A stretch of 64,000 nt of DNA from Poa pratensis (GCA_947311845.1 CAMZMU010000035.1:1197761-1261760); one strand, 5' to 3'; shown: positions 42,947-53,762, counted from the first letter of the stretch. Notes: generated by a model from the sequence alone, not told the origin. Made by a program: numbers and translations.

Positions 42947-44133
42947 AAATGCACAGGACGATCACCAAAGAGGAGGCCAGGCCCACACACATGTCGAGAG
43001 CCCAGTACTTGACGGTAACCACATATATTTTCCTACTATTCTCCAAATGACTGATGAATAGTTCTACTCACATGGATCTATTTTGTGTTAAATAGATGAT
43101 TCCTGAATGGCTAGCCACCCTTAAGCCTTGCTACAAGAAGATTGTGGACAAGTGGGTGTCGAGTGGGTTCCAGGTGCAAAACAAGTCGGCATCGGACCGG
43201 CGGAAGATGGTAGGCGACCACGGAGTCCACCGTCAAGGCCCCCTCACACTCGACGGCCTCGTGACACACAAGGTAAGAAATTATTTTTGTTCTTTCCATT
43301 CAAGTTTTTATTTATGTGCTAATACTTTTATTTTTTTCCTTTTGACCTCAATTGTATGTTTCCTTTTGGTGTCAATAAATTGTAGGAGTTAAAGGAGGGC
43401 AGGAAAATGACGAAGATGCAAGTCTTCGTTGAGACCCGGAGGCCAAAGAAACCGGATCCAGATAAACCCTTGGAAGAGCAGTGGATCACCACCACCGCGG
43501 GGAAACAACATAAGAACTACTGCTCCAAGTTCAAGGAGATCCACGGTGACACGTCCGATCCTTTGACCTCTCCTTTCGACCCCATGGTTGCTATGCTCGC
43601 GGGATAAGGCAAGCTGAATGGCCGGCCTTATATTGGCGGTGCTTCCTTCGATTCATCGGGCGTCCCAACACTTGCCGAGATACGTGCTAGGCGTATGAGC
43701 TCAGCTCCCGAGATCGAGCGCCGCCCAAGGGTCGGTCCTGAAGCCTTTGCTGCAATGGAGGCAATGGAGGTACACATGTCATTTTTCAACAATCTTTTCC
43801 ACTATTGTACATGTTTGCATCGCGATGACCGCTTCTTTTACATGGTTGCAATCCTGTAGGCTGAAGTTGAGATAAATAGGATTATCGCGGCGGAGGCTAC
43901 AGCGAGGGCACAGGCAGCAGAGGAGAACAACAAGCAAATGCATACACATATGTCAAGCCAACAAGCATGCATCCAGGCCCTTATGGCGGTAAGTGCTTTA
44001 ACTTTTTCTTTCAACTAAATCATGTGCTTGAACTTTGCGAACTAACCCTCGTCTTCGGTATGCAGAGGTTGCCCGCGGATCCGTCGCTTCCTACTTTACC
44101 TCCTCTTCCTCCACTAGTTGCCCCCTCCTCTTG

Positions 44134-44251
44134 GTAAGTGGTCTTGGGACTAGCTAGGCAATAATTCATCTTTTGTTTGCTTACTCGTCTTTGTAAGTGG
44201 TCTTGGGACTAGCTAGGCAATAATTCATCTTTTGTTTGCTTACTCGTCTAA
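44134..44251. repeat. 59-bp tandem duplication spanning a splice donor
   Basis: GTAAGTGGTCTTGGGACTAG begins at 44134 and again at 44193, and both copies run to TTTGCTTACTCGTCT. The duplicated unit starts at the donor of the exon ending 44133, so two donors are available. Confidence 0.92.
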
Positions 44252-44471
44252 TGTGAATCTTCATAGGACAATCGATCGTCTGGATCCCACACTCCCGCGG
44301 ATGGTGAAGACGGAGGGAATGGTGGAGGCGGAGCTGCAAGCCCATCATCGGCGCCATCGGCCTCCAACAACCCCGAGTGACTCTAGGTAAGCTCAGGTCC
44401 CAAATTCATGTCAATACCCACACATCCACACACATGTTTGAAACTAATGCTTATAGTTTTCAAACTTGTAG

Positions 44472-44784
44472 GATTGCATCCACGAGGCCTTCGGTGACTA
44501 CGGGACTTGTGGACTTGTGCTACCTCTGAATTTCTGGCATTTCCTGCTAGCTGTGAACTAGTGCCATGTATTTTGGACTTGTTTAACCTTGTATTGTGTG
44601 CTTATGAACTTGTGAACTCTATTTTGTGAACTTTTGGACCATATGTGTGCTATATTTTGTTATAGGTGTCTTTCAATGTTCTGGGTGTGCTGGAAGTGAT
44701 CCAGTGATATAATTGACATATATATGTATACTGTGTTTCAAATGCAGGGATTCCTAAAAAGCAGGAAAAACTGGCACTATGCAG
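44472..44784. other. 3' end of the Transposase_24 gene and following spacer
   Basis: An acceptor (CTTGTAG at 44471) opens a terminal exon-like stretch; beyond it only T-rich 3'-UTR-like DNA is seen up to the subterminal repeats. Confidence 0.4.
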
Positions 44785-45690
44785 GATTTTCGCCGTGTGC
44801 TATACTCGGCGAACCTGCCTTTGCCGAGTCTGGCACTCGGCAAAGAGGAGCTACAGGTGCCATTTGGTCACCTGAAAACATCCTTCGCCGAGTGAGTGCG
44901 TTTTGCCGAGAACCGCTCTCGGCGAAGCGGTGCCATATGGTCACCTGGGAGTTTCCTTTGCCGAGCGTGCCTTCTTTGTTGAGTGTCTATCTCGGCGATG
45001 GGAGATCCAACGTGACCATTTGGCACGACCTTCGCCGAGCCATGTTGATCTCTAGGCACTCGGCGACGTCCGGCCACTCGGCGAAGATTTCCACCTGGCA
45101 CTTGGCGAAGCGCATGCTCGGCGAAGATTTCCACCGGCACTCGGCGAAGAGCCCGCACGGCGGAGATGACACTGGCACTCGGCGAAGGCGCTAGTCGGCG
45201 AAGCCGTTCGCCGGCACCCAATTTTTAGGACACGTGGCGCCATCTATGCGTTCCTTCTTCGCCGAGAGCCTACCCCTCCGGACTCGGCGACGCATGCTCG
45301 GCGAAGATTTCCACCAGCACTCGGCGAAGAGCCCGCACGGCGAAGATGAACACTGGCACTCGGCGAAGGCGCTGGTCGGCGAAGCCGTTCGCCAGCACCC
45401 AATTTGTAGGACACGTGGTGCCATCTATGCGTTCCTTCTTCGCCGAGAGCCTACCCCTCCGGACTCGGCGAAGTCCTGACACACACCTGACACCCATCTG
45501 GCAAGGGACGATCCAGATTGCCTTTTCTTCGCCGGGTATCGGGTGAACGGTCTCCCCGATAGAAAGCACTCGGTGAAGTGGCGTCGCCGAGGCGATCGTC
45601 ACCGAGTATTCTCCGCTGAGTGCCTGGCTCGGCGAACGGTTCGCCGAGGTAGATTCCGGCCTTCGCCGTGTGTTCTGACCACACGGCAAA
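44785..45690. repeat. CACTA-2 right subterminal repeats
   Basis: Dense CTCGGCGAAG, TTCGCCGAG and TTTGCCGAG words in both orientations lead to the terminal repeat. The last pair reads TTCGCCGTG / CACGGCAAAG, a variant like that of CACTA-1. Confidence 0.9.
45112..45475. repeat. ~180-bp tandem duplication within the subterminal region
   Basis: The stretch starting GCATGCTCGGCGAAGATTTC at 45112 is repeated from 45292 with few changes, including CCCAATTT, GGACACGTGG and CCTACCCCTCCGGACTCGGC. It doubles the number of transposase-binding words at this end. Confidence 0.9.
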
Positions 45691-45712
45691 GAGTGATTTT
45701 CCAGTAGTGCCT

Positions 45713-46066
45713 GCTGGTTCATCTCGCGATTCCTCACCCGACCGAGCTCATGACCGGTGGCGGCGTCTCGCTCCCAATTTCGGAATTCCACGGTTTCTTA
45801 CTCCGACTAGGGACCGGCGGCGTCGATTCCCACCGTCTTGCGGCTACTACTTCCCCGCCGTTAATGGTTATGCATGTATTATTCTTGGACAAGATTTTAT
45901 ATTATTTTTCCGTTGAATAGCTGCTAAAATCCTTTACTTCTGGGTTATATTTGCCTTTTTTTTTCAAAACGCTATTTGATTTAGCATCTGCTATAGCGCA
46001 ATATAACGTCTATAACATCTAGAGGAGGCCACCACTAAATCACTTAGCGCGCTATTTTTTCCTTCA
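45713..46066. mobile_element. Possible hAT-like remnant, right half
   Basis: Continuation of the sequence cut by CACTA-2. It holds GCTATAGCGCAATATAACG and ends near TAGCGCGCTATTTTTT (46045-46060), the inverse of the left boundary word. No duplication was identified. Confidence 0.35.
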
Positions 46067-46080
46067 AAAATAGTTTTCTT

Positions 46081-46509
46081 CTTTTTTTTTGAAACTTGGG
46101 CATATATTACTCATGTAACATAAAAGAATTACAATCATTCTCGGTCAGTTTGATTAAATTTGGAGGAACCGAACCTATCAGAACATGCCCAAAGCTATCA
46201 TTTCTGCCTAGCTTAGCTAGCTAGCTCGTGAGCAACCCCGTTGCTTGCTCGATTAACTTTAGAGACAACCCAATCAGGTAGGCAGCCCAGAGCATTTTTA
46301 ATATCCTGTACTGTACCAGAAATCGCTGACTTGGTCGAGTCTTCCCGATTTAGCTCTGATATAAGCGACGCACAGTCGTTTTCTACATGGATTGGTCCAG
46401 CAAAGTTTGGAATAATGCAATTCACGCTCTCTAGACCAGCAACATGGATGGCGTGGGAGCGGTTAGTTTCTCCCATTGTTGAAGGCGGTGACGTGGATGA
46501 AGACGACAT
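46081..46509 (-). pseudogene. LINE-like 3' fragment with RNase H-type (RVT_3) remnant
   Basis: On the minus strand the frame 46509-46213 ends with VQDIKNALGCLPDWVVSKVN and ASNGVAHELA, the typical end of the RNase H-like domain found at the C-terminus of plant non-LTR retrotransposons and in many retro-derived copies. A T run at 46081-46092 is the complement of a poly(A) tail. No target duplication was found. Confidence 0.65.
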
Positions 46510-46572
46510 TGTCGTAGGTGTTAACTTTGTGTATCTGATAATGGTCTCCTTGTCTTTCCATTTCGTGTCATG

Positions 46573-46621
46573 GTTTTAGTTTCGAGCTAAGACCACGATA
46601 ATAATTATGAAACGGAGGGAG
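46573..46621. mobile_element. Half of a Stowaway MITE
   Basis: The end ATGAAACGGAGGGAG followed by TA is a Stowaway terminus. No matching inverted end was found nearby, so it is truncated. Confidence 0.6.
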
Positions 46622-46976
46622 TAGTACTTAAAAAAAACGTATGCACATGTGTCATGCCATGTCACCTGGTTGTTTCTTGTTCGATCTATCGGCTGACATG
46701 CATGAGTGGTACAGCAGCACGGAGCAGCCCAGCGTGCTCCATGAAACGAAAGGCACAGGGCCCACTCTTCCGATGTAGAGAGACCAGGAGGCCCATCCCT
46801 CGCTCGCCACTCACCGGCCCATGACAGTCTTCACACTTCACAGTGACGCCGGCCGATCCCGCGCGGTACGCCCATTCCTTTAGTCCCACCTCGCTTCTTT
46901 ACTGATCTCGCGCCCTGCTTATATACCCGCGCGACCGGCCAATGCGCAGCGAGCTGAGGGCGAAGTGTGGCTTAAA

Positions 46977-47154
46977 GGGAGGGGCGCCCGCGTAACGAGC
47001 GCACCGTACGGTGCGCGTTCAAAACCCTAAACCATGCTCGTGCTCCATTCATGTGAATGTGAGCTTGCGATGGGCCTTTGATAAAGGTTGTTTTCCCCCG
47101 GCGCTTTGGCCTTGATAACTGAAAGCTCCGATGCCCTGCGCGGGCGCCCCTCCC
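46977..47154. mobile_element. Possible MITE with GGGAGGGGCGCCCGCG ends
   Basis: GGGAGGGGCGCCCGCG at 46977-46992 has its exact reverse complement at 47139-47154. A smaller palindrome GCGCACCGTACGGTGCGC lies inside. No clear target duplication is seen. A similar word occurs at 56696. Confidence 0.55.
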
Positions 47155-47756
47155 TCTCGATTTGTTGGGAACGCCGGTGGGTCCCTCGGGGCCCTATATA
47201 TCCGCACCCAACAAATAGTACCCCTCTTTTGTCATTCTTGACGTCTTTTTTTGTTTTTTTTTTTTTAATTTTGACGTCTTTTTTTTGTTGTGCCTACATA
47301 AGAGTGGTTGATCAACATCTTGTCAGTTTCCATTACCTTCTCACAAAGCTCTCAAAGTTCAGACAAGAAAATAGCTGCGCTTTCAGGCCAGCAATCTGTT
47401 CCAGTACACTAGTCTAGCACAAACCAAATTGCGCCACCGATTATGATGACACAAAGTAATAATCTCCCAAAGTATAACAAAACTGTAATACTCACGTCTG
47501 TCTGTCGCAGAACATTACATCTTACACAAAGGTACCAGTAAAAACACCGCGGAAAAAGAATAGAGACAACAGCCAAGTACATAATCTCCACAAGTAAGAT
47601 ATGCCACGCAGCAGTAGCCTTCTCGTCACTAAGTTAAATAACAGATATACCGCCACTGCAGGACTAACCTGACTACCTGTTACAATCCAGCGCACGGTTG
47701 TTCACTAAGTAAGAAGGAGCTAGTCTGGCTAACGCTAACTTGCAGCCTCATTTCTA
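47155..47756. other. Probable 3' untranslated or flanking DNA of the minus-strand exon
   Basis: No gene is supported. T-rich runs at 47245-47290 and moderately complex DNA up to the stop codon at 47757 are compatible with a 3' UTR read on the minus strand. Confidence 0.4.
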
Positions 47757-48015
47757 TTTCCGTTGTCTGAGAAGGTTATAGTCGAGCTTCTCGCGCTTGT
47801 TGTTCGACTTGCGAGACCCAAAGCCGTTGCGCGGCAAAGACGACGACTGGCCGTCCGTGTTCTGGCCTGCGGTCTTCGGGAGCTTTCGAGACGGTGGTGT
47901 TTCCATCTCGAGCTCAGGCTCTTTCCTCTTTAGCTCGTTCGGGGATATGCTTTCTGAACTGTCGATGTTGAAGTCTCTCAATCTTGATGATGCCGATACG
48001 TCATCCGTTCTGCAG
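47757..48015 (-). CDS. Last exon of an unidentified gene
   Basis: On the minus strand an acceptor TGCAG at 48016 is followed by an open frame: TDDVSASSRLRDFNIDSSES, then KRKEPELEMETPPSRKLPKT and FGSRKSNNKREKLDYNLLRQ, with a stop at about 47757. It is Lys/Arg- and Ser-rich with nuclear-localisation-like runs, typical of the tail of a nuclear protein. No upstream exon was recognised to the right, so the gene may be longer than expected or only a fragment. A degenerate second copy of its 5' half lies at 56834-57002. The product was not recognised. Confidence 0.45.
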
Positions 48016-49099
48016 TTTCGTTGTCAATAGCGTCACAATGGAAAACTCATAGACATACAATATGAAAAAAAAATACTAGTATTATTCTGGTTAATATGTT
48101 GTACATTGTGCATGGCATGCTACATGGACTCAAGATATCAAACTGAATCCAATTATGCTTATTATTTTAACAAAATGGAACGGACTTAAGGTGATAACTA
48201 AATGAAAACTTCTGCCAATATGTATGCAAGTCATACAAGTTGTTTATGTCATGCATCAATAACTTGTCGAAACAAAACAAAACAGTAAAGACCATCTTCC
48301 ATTACAAGTACAACATGTCAGTATACATTTGTATACGGTTCTTTCTAACACTTAGATTGTATTTGAGAAAATCATAAGAGAGACATGCCCACCTATATAA
48401 AGTGGAATCTATAAGTTTCTACAACAAGTTGATCATCACATTGGTACACATGCAGCAATCAGAACAAAATAGTTACTTTACAATTTTGTAATGAATATCC
48501 TAGCAGATATCTAAAGTTATGTCTTCTAAAAGATGGGATTTTCAAGGCAGTAAACATAACAGAGAGAGAAGAAAGAGTTAAATATAATCTTCCTTAATTG
48601 CAAGTTCACAACATGAGAATCTATACCCACATACAGTTTGAAAGCATCTCACATTTGAGTACTTCAAAAAAGACTTGCGCAACTCAACGAAGTGGAAGCT
48701 ACAGTTTATCTAGGCATGTCGATTATAATCCTGGTCCACATTCAGTGATCAAAACTAAATAATCTTGTCAACTATCACTTGCCTTTTTGTGTGTGTAATA
48801 AATAAGATTTTCAACTATCACCAGATAAGAAAGAAACCTTGTCAGTTAAAGTTATAAACACATCAACGTGCATAAAATCTGTAAGAGTATTGTTAAAGAG
48901 ACATCAAGGATGATGGTCGACGAACATACTTGATAAAATCCTAACATTACGTGATAAAATGTTGTGCAAAATTCAAGCACCAAGGATGTACAACAAACCA
49001 AGGCGAGAACAACTCCTCCGGGTAGCAACAATCTATCGTGTTATCTTGTTCTAATGTTAATCTTGAACTCATCTAGCTAGGATATCACCCTAGCACGGG
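48016..49099. other. AT-rich DNA, possible intron
   Basis: Nothing coding was recognised. Composition and T-runs fit intron sequence of the minus-strand gene ending at 47757, but no other exon was found. Confidence 0.35.
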
Positions 49100-49790
49100 G
49101 TCTGAGCGGCATCGGCGTATCCCCTCTCAGGGCACCTTCTTGAAGATCGCCGGTACCCTCCGGGCTTTCATGGGGTTGGACGTGCACGACATCGCAATTG
49201 GCAGGTGCTCGGTCGAAAATGTGTGGCTTCCGTGTGCTCGGTTGCGCGGCAATGACAACATTGATGAGTGATGGTTTGGTTGCGGCATGACCTAGTTGTC
49301 GGCTTCTGGTTCGGGCATGTTTGACTCGTCTTCATGTTGGCCCTCTCCTGCCTACAATGACCAACTTGGGACGGTCAGTCACGGAGATCTTTGTTGGTCC
49401 GGGTCCTCCTCATGCCATACCCAGAGCTCCTCTTCAGAATTGGAGCTGTCAATTTGCTACACGATGAATAACATGTTTGGTATACGCCGGTGTGACCTTC
49501 ACGAGGCTGTTTTGGCGAGGTCTCCCTAAGGGGTCGGAGTAGGTGAAGTCGGAGTCGCTGGAAGGTGATGACGATGACACCTAAGGGCAACCTGGCGGCG
49601 AGTTCTGTTTCAGCGTTTTGTGTGCAGATTGTGTTGTTAGCCAGGATGGCTTGTGTGCCCTCGACGAGCGTGTTCACGGTCGGCGAGAGTGTTTGTTCCA
49701 GTTTTTTACCGGTTTCTCGCTAATTATATGGCCAACTCTCTTTTTCTTAATTAATAAAAACGGCAAGTATGTTTCCCTGTTTAGAAAACA
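49100..49790 (+). mobile_element. Possible LINE 3' end
   Basis: A GC-moderate, non-coding stretch ends with CTCTTTTTCTTAATTAATAA and an A-rich tail, the style of plant LINE 3' ends. No reverse transcriptase or duplication was seen. Confidence 0.3.
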
Positions 49791-50511
49791 AGCAGACTAC
49801 CATGCAAGCACACAGACACACTATATTGGTTTTTTTTCTATAGTTAGTAATCTCATGTACCGAAGTTAGTGTTAATGGATTGGAGAATAGAGACTACATT
49901 AATGGATTCCGATAGAGGTGATGATATGTAGTTTTCTTGTGATAATTATCGTGTAATCGTTTTATTGAGTTGAGTTTAAGTAAATTGTTGGGTGAGCTAT
50001 TGAGTATTGTTGAAAGTGAACTAAATACTATTGTGCCGTTGGGCGACTCCATGTATACCTTGTGTATTGGTCTGCAAAGTTACTCTCTAGATATGACTAG
50101 GGTAGTTATACGCATGGGTTGGTAGAATCTTGTACCTACGAACGGTATGACCGTATGAGTATGGTATTGTTTCCTACTCGTATACCATAACCTACCGGCC
50201 TACCATTGCCATGATGAGTATGACTGTATGAGTGAGGTCGGGAATGGCACAGCTTAACAAGAACAAGAAGAGGCACCAATCACACCGGCCGTCTATGCCA
50301 CAATCATCGTTGCCCCGGAAAATTGGCAAACACATTTTCATATCACAGAAGTTGCCAGAATGGTCGATCGACGGACAAGTTATTACACCACACACTTGTG
50401 CATACAGATGCATGTTTTCAAAGTAGGTATATATATTTGACGCTCTTACAGTACGTATAGATTACGCAGCACAGTCGTCGACGATCAACAAAGCAAAAGC
50501 GGAAAAATGTA
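49791..50511. other. Spacer without recognisable feature
   Basis: Contains only a local repetition of GTATGACTGTATGAGT / GTATGACCGTATGAGT (near 50142 and 50218). No gene is supported. Confidence 0.4.
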
Positions 50512-50634
50512 CTCCCTCCGTTCCAAATTAGATGTCTTCCATTTGTCCACATGCGGATGTATCTAGACATGTTACAAGTATAGATACATCCGTATGTGGA
50601 CAAATAGAAGACATCTAATTTGGAACGGAGGGAG
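50512..50634. mobile_element. Stowaway MITE, complete, 123 bp
   Basis: Starts CTCCCTCCGTTCCAAATTAG and ends with the inverse, with TA on both sides. The whole element is one inverted repeat (TGTCTTCCATTTGTCCACAT pairs with its complement), the standard Stowaway hairpin. Confidence 0.95.
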
Positions 50635-50694
50635 TAGTTAGGAAGCGCGTGCATGCACACATTACACATGCATGAACCTCCTACGTACTCGCGC

Positions 50695-51210
50695 TCACTT
50701 AAGAAGCTCGAAGAGCGGCTCGAGCGCCGCCTTCGCGACGCCAGCAGCGGCCACGGCAGTTCCCAGGAAGCGCCGGTGCATGAAAGATAAGAGTAAGAGG
50801 GCGACGGCGGCGACTAGCGATGCAGGCGGACACGGATTCCGCCAGTCCGCTCTGTCCGTGCCGCTCCAGGGCCCGAAACGGCTAAGCGGATGGGCCGCCA
50901 AAATTGGGCGGCCCTGGCGGAAAGCGTTTATTTGTCCACTGCAGTCCGTGGCCGTCTCCAGGCCAGCACCTAAGATCGCCGCCGCAGCTCCTGGACGGTC
51001 GGCCGCTCTAGCTCCTCGACCGCCGCCTAGCTCCTCGGGCGCCCCTGCAAGCCCCATCGACCTCGACGTGAGCGACGCCCCCGGCCCCCAGCATCTCCTA
51101 GGTGTCGCCGCTAGCAGCTGGCCGCTCGGAGGAGAAGAATCAGTCTCCCTCTCGCACAAGCGCACATACATGGTACAACAGCACCGAAGATCGATTGTCT
51201 CCGTCAGCAC
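50695..51210 (-). CDS. Possible second exon with a C-terminal membrane helix
   Basis: On the minus strand the frame ends PASLVAAVALLLLSFMHRRF and KAALEPLFELLK at a stop, a convincing single helix and tail. The first part is Gly/Ala/Arg-rich and may be non-coding. It lies ~380 bases downstream of the small membrane-protein frame at 51585-51865, so it may be its next exon; no clean splice pair was fixed. The overlapping plus-strand frame (50672-51421) has less protein character. Confidence 0.3.
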   Translation of the reverse strand: MLTETIDLRCCCTMYVRLCERETDSSPPSGQLLAATPRRCWGPGASLTSRSMGLAGAPEELGGGRGARAADRPGAAAAILGAGLETATDCSGQINAFRQGRPILAAHPLSRFGPWSGTDRADWRNPCPPASLVAAVALLLLSFMHRRFLGTAVAAAGVAKAALEPLFELLK

Positions 51211-51584
51211 CTGGCCGCTCGGCCACCGCCAGGCTATTCCCCTACCACATCAATCTGCAGGGCGAGGAGCATGCCAGGTTCTTCCTCTACCACCCCCGTT
51301 CCCAAATTATTTGATTCAATCTGTCGATTGGAGAAGTAGGCGTTTTCTTCCCTTTTCTAAGCTCGATCCCGTCGACCTCTCGATTCCTGTTGTCTGGATT
51401 TCGCGAACTGCAAAGAATTGAGAGCATGAGATCGATGCACCACGTACAAGTACAGTACAGGGCATCTCCTTGATTATTTCCCTGTGTAGCTAGCTCGTAG
51501 GCAGCGGCTGATCCGCTCTGTCCGCCGGATGCTGCGGCCATTCAACTGGCGGATACGGGCGTCCGCTAAACATGTAATTAGCCT

Positions 51585-51865
51585 TAGCGGAACGAGACAG
51601 ACGGACGCGGACGTCTAGCGGCCCGTCCACTTGCATCCTGAGCGGCGACCCAGAGCAAGAACCCGGTGAAGGCGGCGCCGCCACCGTCAAGGGGCGTAGC
51701 CTGGAGGAGGAAGGCGACGGCCAGCAGCATGTACGCGGCGGAATAGAGGCGGAGGCGGCGCTCCATGCTGTGCTGACCGTCGTCGACACCGTCGAAGTGC
51801 TGCTGAGCCGTGACCAAGAGAAGGTTGCGGAGGAAGGCAGCCATTTTTCTGAGTGTTGCAATCAT
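51585..51865 (-). CDS. Small two-helix membrane protein, unidentified
   Basis: The frame gives MAAFLRNLLLVTAQQHFDGV from the ATG at 51844, which has a better context (AAAAATGG) than the in-frame ATG at 51865. Two hydrophobic segments follow: LYSAAYMLLAVAFLLQ and GGGAAFTGFLLWVAAQ. The stop gives 86 or 93 residues. A TATA box (51928-51940) stands 60-95 bases upstream with a short leader, good evidence for a promoter. It could be complete or continue into a second exon at 50695-51100. No family was recognised. Confidence 0.5.
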
Positions 51866-51927
51866 ACACTACCGATCTTGCTGTCAAGAGCTTAATAAAT
51901 TAGCAGACACGGTCAGGGTATCCCTGG

Positions 51928-51940
51928 CATATTTATAGCC
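51928..51940 (-). promoter_or_regulatory. TATA box for the small membrane-protein gene
   Basis: On the minus strand GGCTATAAATATG lies 63 bases before the ATG at 51865 and 84 before that at 51844. Confidence 0.65.
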
Positions 51941-52149
51941 GACTTGCCCTAGGCACGAACTGATCACGTACTACTGTACTTGTAGTACACCCTACATATG
52001 TTAGTTAATCTCAAAGAAGCAACTATGGGTTCATTAATAATTAATTAGTACACCCTACTTGGCTGTGAACTGGTCCCACATATAGTAAACTGTACGGCCA
52101 GATTTGTCCATCTGCAATCTGCAGAGATGCTCACCTGGTTTACTAAATA

Positions 52150-52272
52150 CTCCCTCCGTTCTAAATTATTTGACTTGGGTTTGTCTAAATACGGATTTAT
52201 CTAGACACTAAACAAGTATAGATATATTCGTATTTGGACAAAACCAAGTCAAGTAATTTAGAACGGAGGAAG
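52150..52272. mobile_element. Stowaway MITE, complete, 123 bp
   Basis: Starts CTCCCTCCGTTCTAAATTAT and ends TTTAGAACGGAGGAAG, flanked by TA. It forms one long hairpin and is of the same length as that at 50512 but a different subfamily by its interior (TTTGACTTGGGTTTGTC). Confidence 0.95.
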
Positions 52273-52274
52273 TA

Positions 52275-53459
52275 TGTCGGCGTGAGAGGCGCGGCCGTCA
52301 AAATGTCGGCGCGTTGGCGATCGTAACTTTACGTTGGTCATGCCATGCGTCATTGCCGTGCGTCATTGCTCGCGGAACTTGGGCTGGGCCAACTAGGTCG
52401 TGTAGTGCGCAGCCACTATTTATCACTCATCGCGAGCTATAGCGTGCGCTTGCCCGCGTGGGATATGCGATGGGCCGCGGTCCTGGTCCAGCAACGTCTG
52501 CATGCCTGCGTACATAGAGAGACCATCGGATTAGCAAAGCTCTGTTCATTCAAATTCCAACGCGCTTCTTCTTCTTTTAATCTTGTTTTTCTGTTTATTT
52601 GATTTTCAAATATTTTCAGGTTTAAAAAATGCTATTTTCCGTTTACTTCTTCTTCTTTTTTGTTCCTTTTCTGCTTTCTTTTTCCGTTTTTCCAGTTTTG
52701 TTTTTCTTTTCTTTCTTTCTTCTTCCTTTTTTGTTTCTTTTTTCTGTACTATTTTTATCTTCTCATTTTTCCTTTCTTTATTATATTTTCCTCATTTTAA
52801 TTTTTACAATAATACAATTTTTTGGACTCCAGAGCATTTAATAAAACCGATCAATATATTTTTAGTAACCCATGAACATTTTTCGAACTCAATGATTTAC
52901 TTTTTTTGGTTCACTAGTATTTTCGGCTCGCCGAATTTTAGTTCATGATTATTTTCGGTTGCACGACATTTTTGATTCATTATTATTTTTGTTTCACTAG
53001 CATTTTTGGTTCACCTAAACTTTAGTTTTTGAAAATGGTTCTTTTTTGTTTTCCAGTTACTTCTTCAATTGAGAGAAAGAAAGACAGTAGTAAGAATTCT
53101 ATTATCCAATGGTTTTGAAAAAAAAATCATGTTGAAAATGGTTCATATTTATAAAATTTTCATTTTAAAAGATGGTTCATATTTTTTTAAACGTTCATCT
53201 TTGAAAATATTCACTTTTGAAAATGGTCCGGATTTTGAAAATGGTTCAAATTTGAAAATTATTCAGATTTAAAAAAATCAGATTCAAAAACAAGAAGGAA
53301 AAATAAAACACAAAAAAGAAACAGAACACCAAAGAAATTAAACAAGAAAATATAAAGATAATAAACATGAAAGGAGAAACGAAAAAGAGAAAACTGAAAA
53401 ATATAGCATGTGCATGTGTCGTACACGGGCGCGCAGGAATCGTATCCACGGACTCACTT
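52275..53459. other. Spacer and T-rich low-complexity DNA
   Basis: After a GC-rich 280-base stretch without a gene, 52560-53400 is dominated by TTTTTC/TTTTCTTC runs and phrases like TTTTGAAAATGGTTC. Frames of 70-120 codons rich in Phe/Leu/Ser are composition artefacts. Confidence 0.6.
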
Positions 53460-53762
53460 GGGGCGTGCTTGGTTGCCCATGGAGGTCTCCACCTGGCTCA
53501 GTGGATGCAAAAATCACTCGTCTGGTTGCCTAGGTCGAACCTCCTATCTGCACAACACAAACCTAGGAAGCGCGGGGAGACGGAACGCTAGCCCGGACAC
53601 CTAAAAAGTTGGCCCGTTGGGAACGGCCGAATCGGCCGTTTCTCCATAGCCAGGCTCTATGCAGGCACGTGTACCGCAGTCTCGCACGCGTTGGGAAGCG
53701 CGGCAGACGGAACGTTTCGGATGATGAAAACCGAATGTTGATGCGAGCAACCAAACACGTCC
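53460..53762. mobile_element. Possible MITE with GGGGCGTGCTTGGTTGC ends
   Basis: GGGGCGTGCTTGGTTGC at 53460 faces GCAACCAAACACGTCC at 53747-53762, an inverted repeat with two differences. The 303-bp interior is non-coding. This end type is common in grass Harbinger- or hAT-type MITEs; the target duplication is unclear. Confidence 0.55.

Larger units (their letters stand above)
40463..44386 (+). pseudogene. Transposase_24 (Ptta/En/Spm)-type CACTA gene, broken, split by a nested CACTA element
   Basis: Exons by splice sites: 40463-41082 (ATG at 40474), 41170-41380, 41470-41607 continuing at 42947-43014, 43096-43272, 43386-43769, 43860-43988, 44066-44133, 44266-44386. The start is Lys-rich (MAGGREKPGAKDKRLAAKKS), then an acidic Ser/Glu stretch. 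The middle has LLIKRLYPGIIALKKDRIAT and VPAWSWNHFTMVPD, then KWVSSGFQVQNKSASDRRKM, the pattern of plant Transposase_24 proteins carried by CACTA elements next to TNP2. Stops at 40918 and about 40989, another at 43605, a frame mismatch across the nested insertion, and the insertion itself make it non-functional. Its role in transposition is thought to be DNA binding, by analogy with TNPA-like proteins. Confidence 0.7.
12483..45709 (+). mobile_element. CACTA-2: complete CACTA element with nested insertions, 33.2 kb
   Basis: The left end CACTACTGGAAAATCACTC (12483-12501) is matched perfectly by its reverse complement at 45691-45709. CCT stands just outside both ends (12480-12482 and 45710-45712), the 3-bp duplication expected of CACTA insertion. 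TTTGCCGAG/CTCGGCGAAG repeats fill both subterminal regions (12502-13196 and 44785-45690). Cargo on the plus strand is a DUF4283-like gene (13485-14222), a ~352-bp satellite (14507 onward) and a broken Transposase_24-type gene (40463-44386). No TNP2 transposase was found inside, so movement would need one from elsewhere. Without the retrotransposon (22.4 kb) and the small CACTA insert (1.3 kb), the original element is about 9.5 kb. Confidence 0.93.

Noticed and set aside
50672..51421. Plus-strand 249-codon frame
   Set aside because: Low-complexity Ala/Pro/Ser/Arg composition and overlap with a better minus-strand membrane-helix frame; not supported as a gene.
52583..52948. 121-codon Phe-rich frame resembling membrane segments
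   Set aside because: Translation of T-rich low-complexity DNA; no polar loops, start context or homologue recognised.
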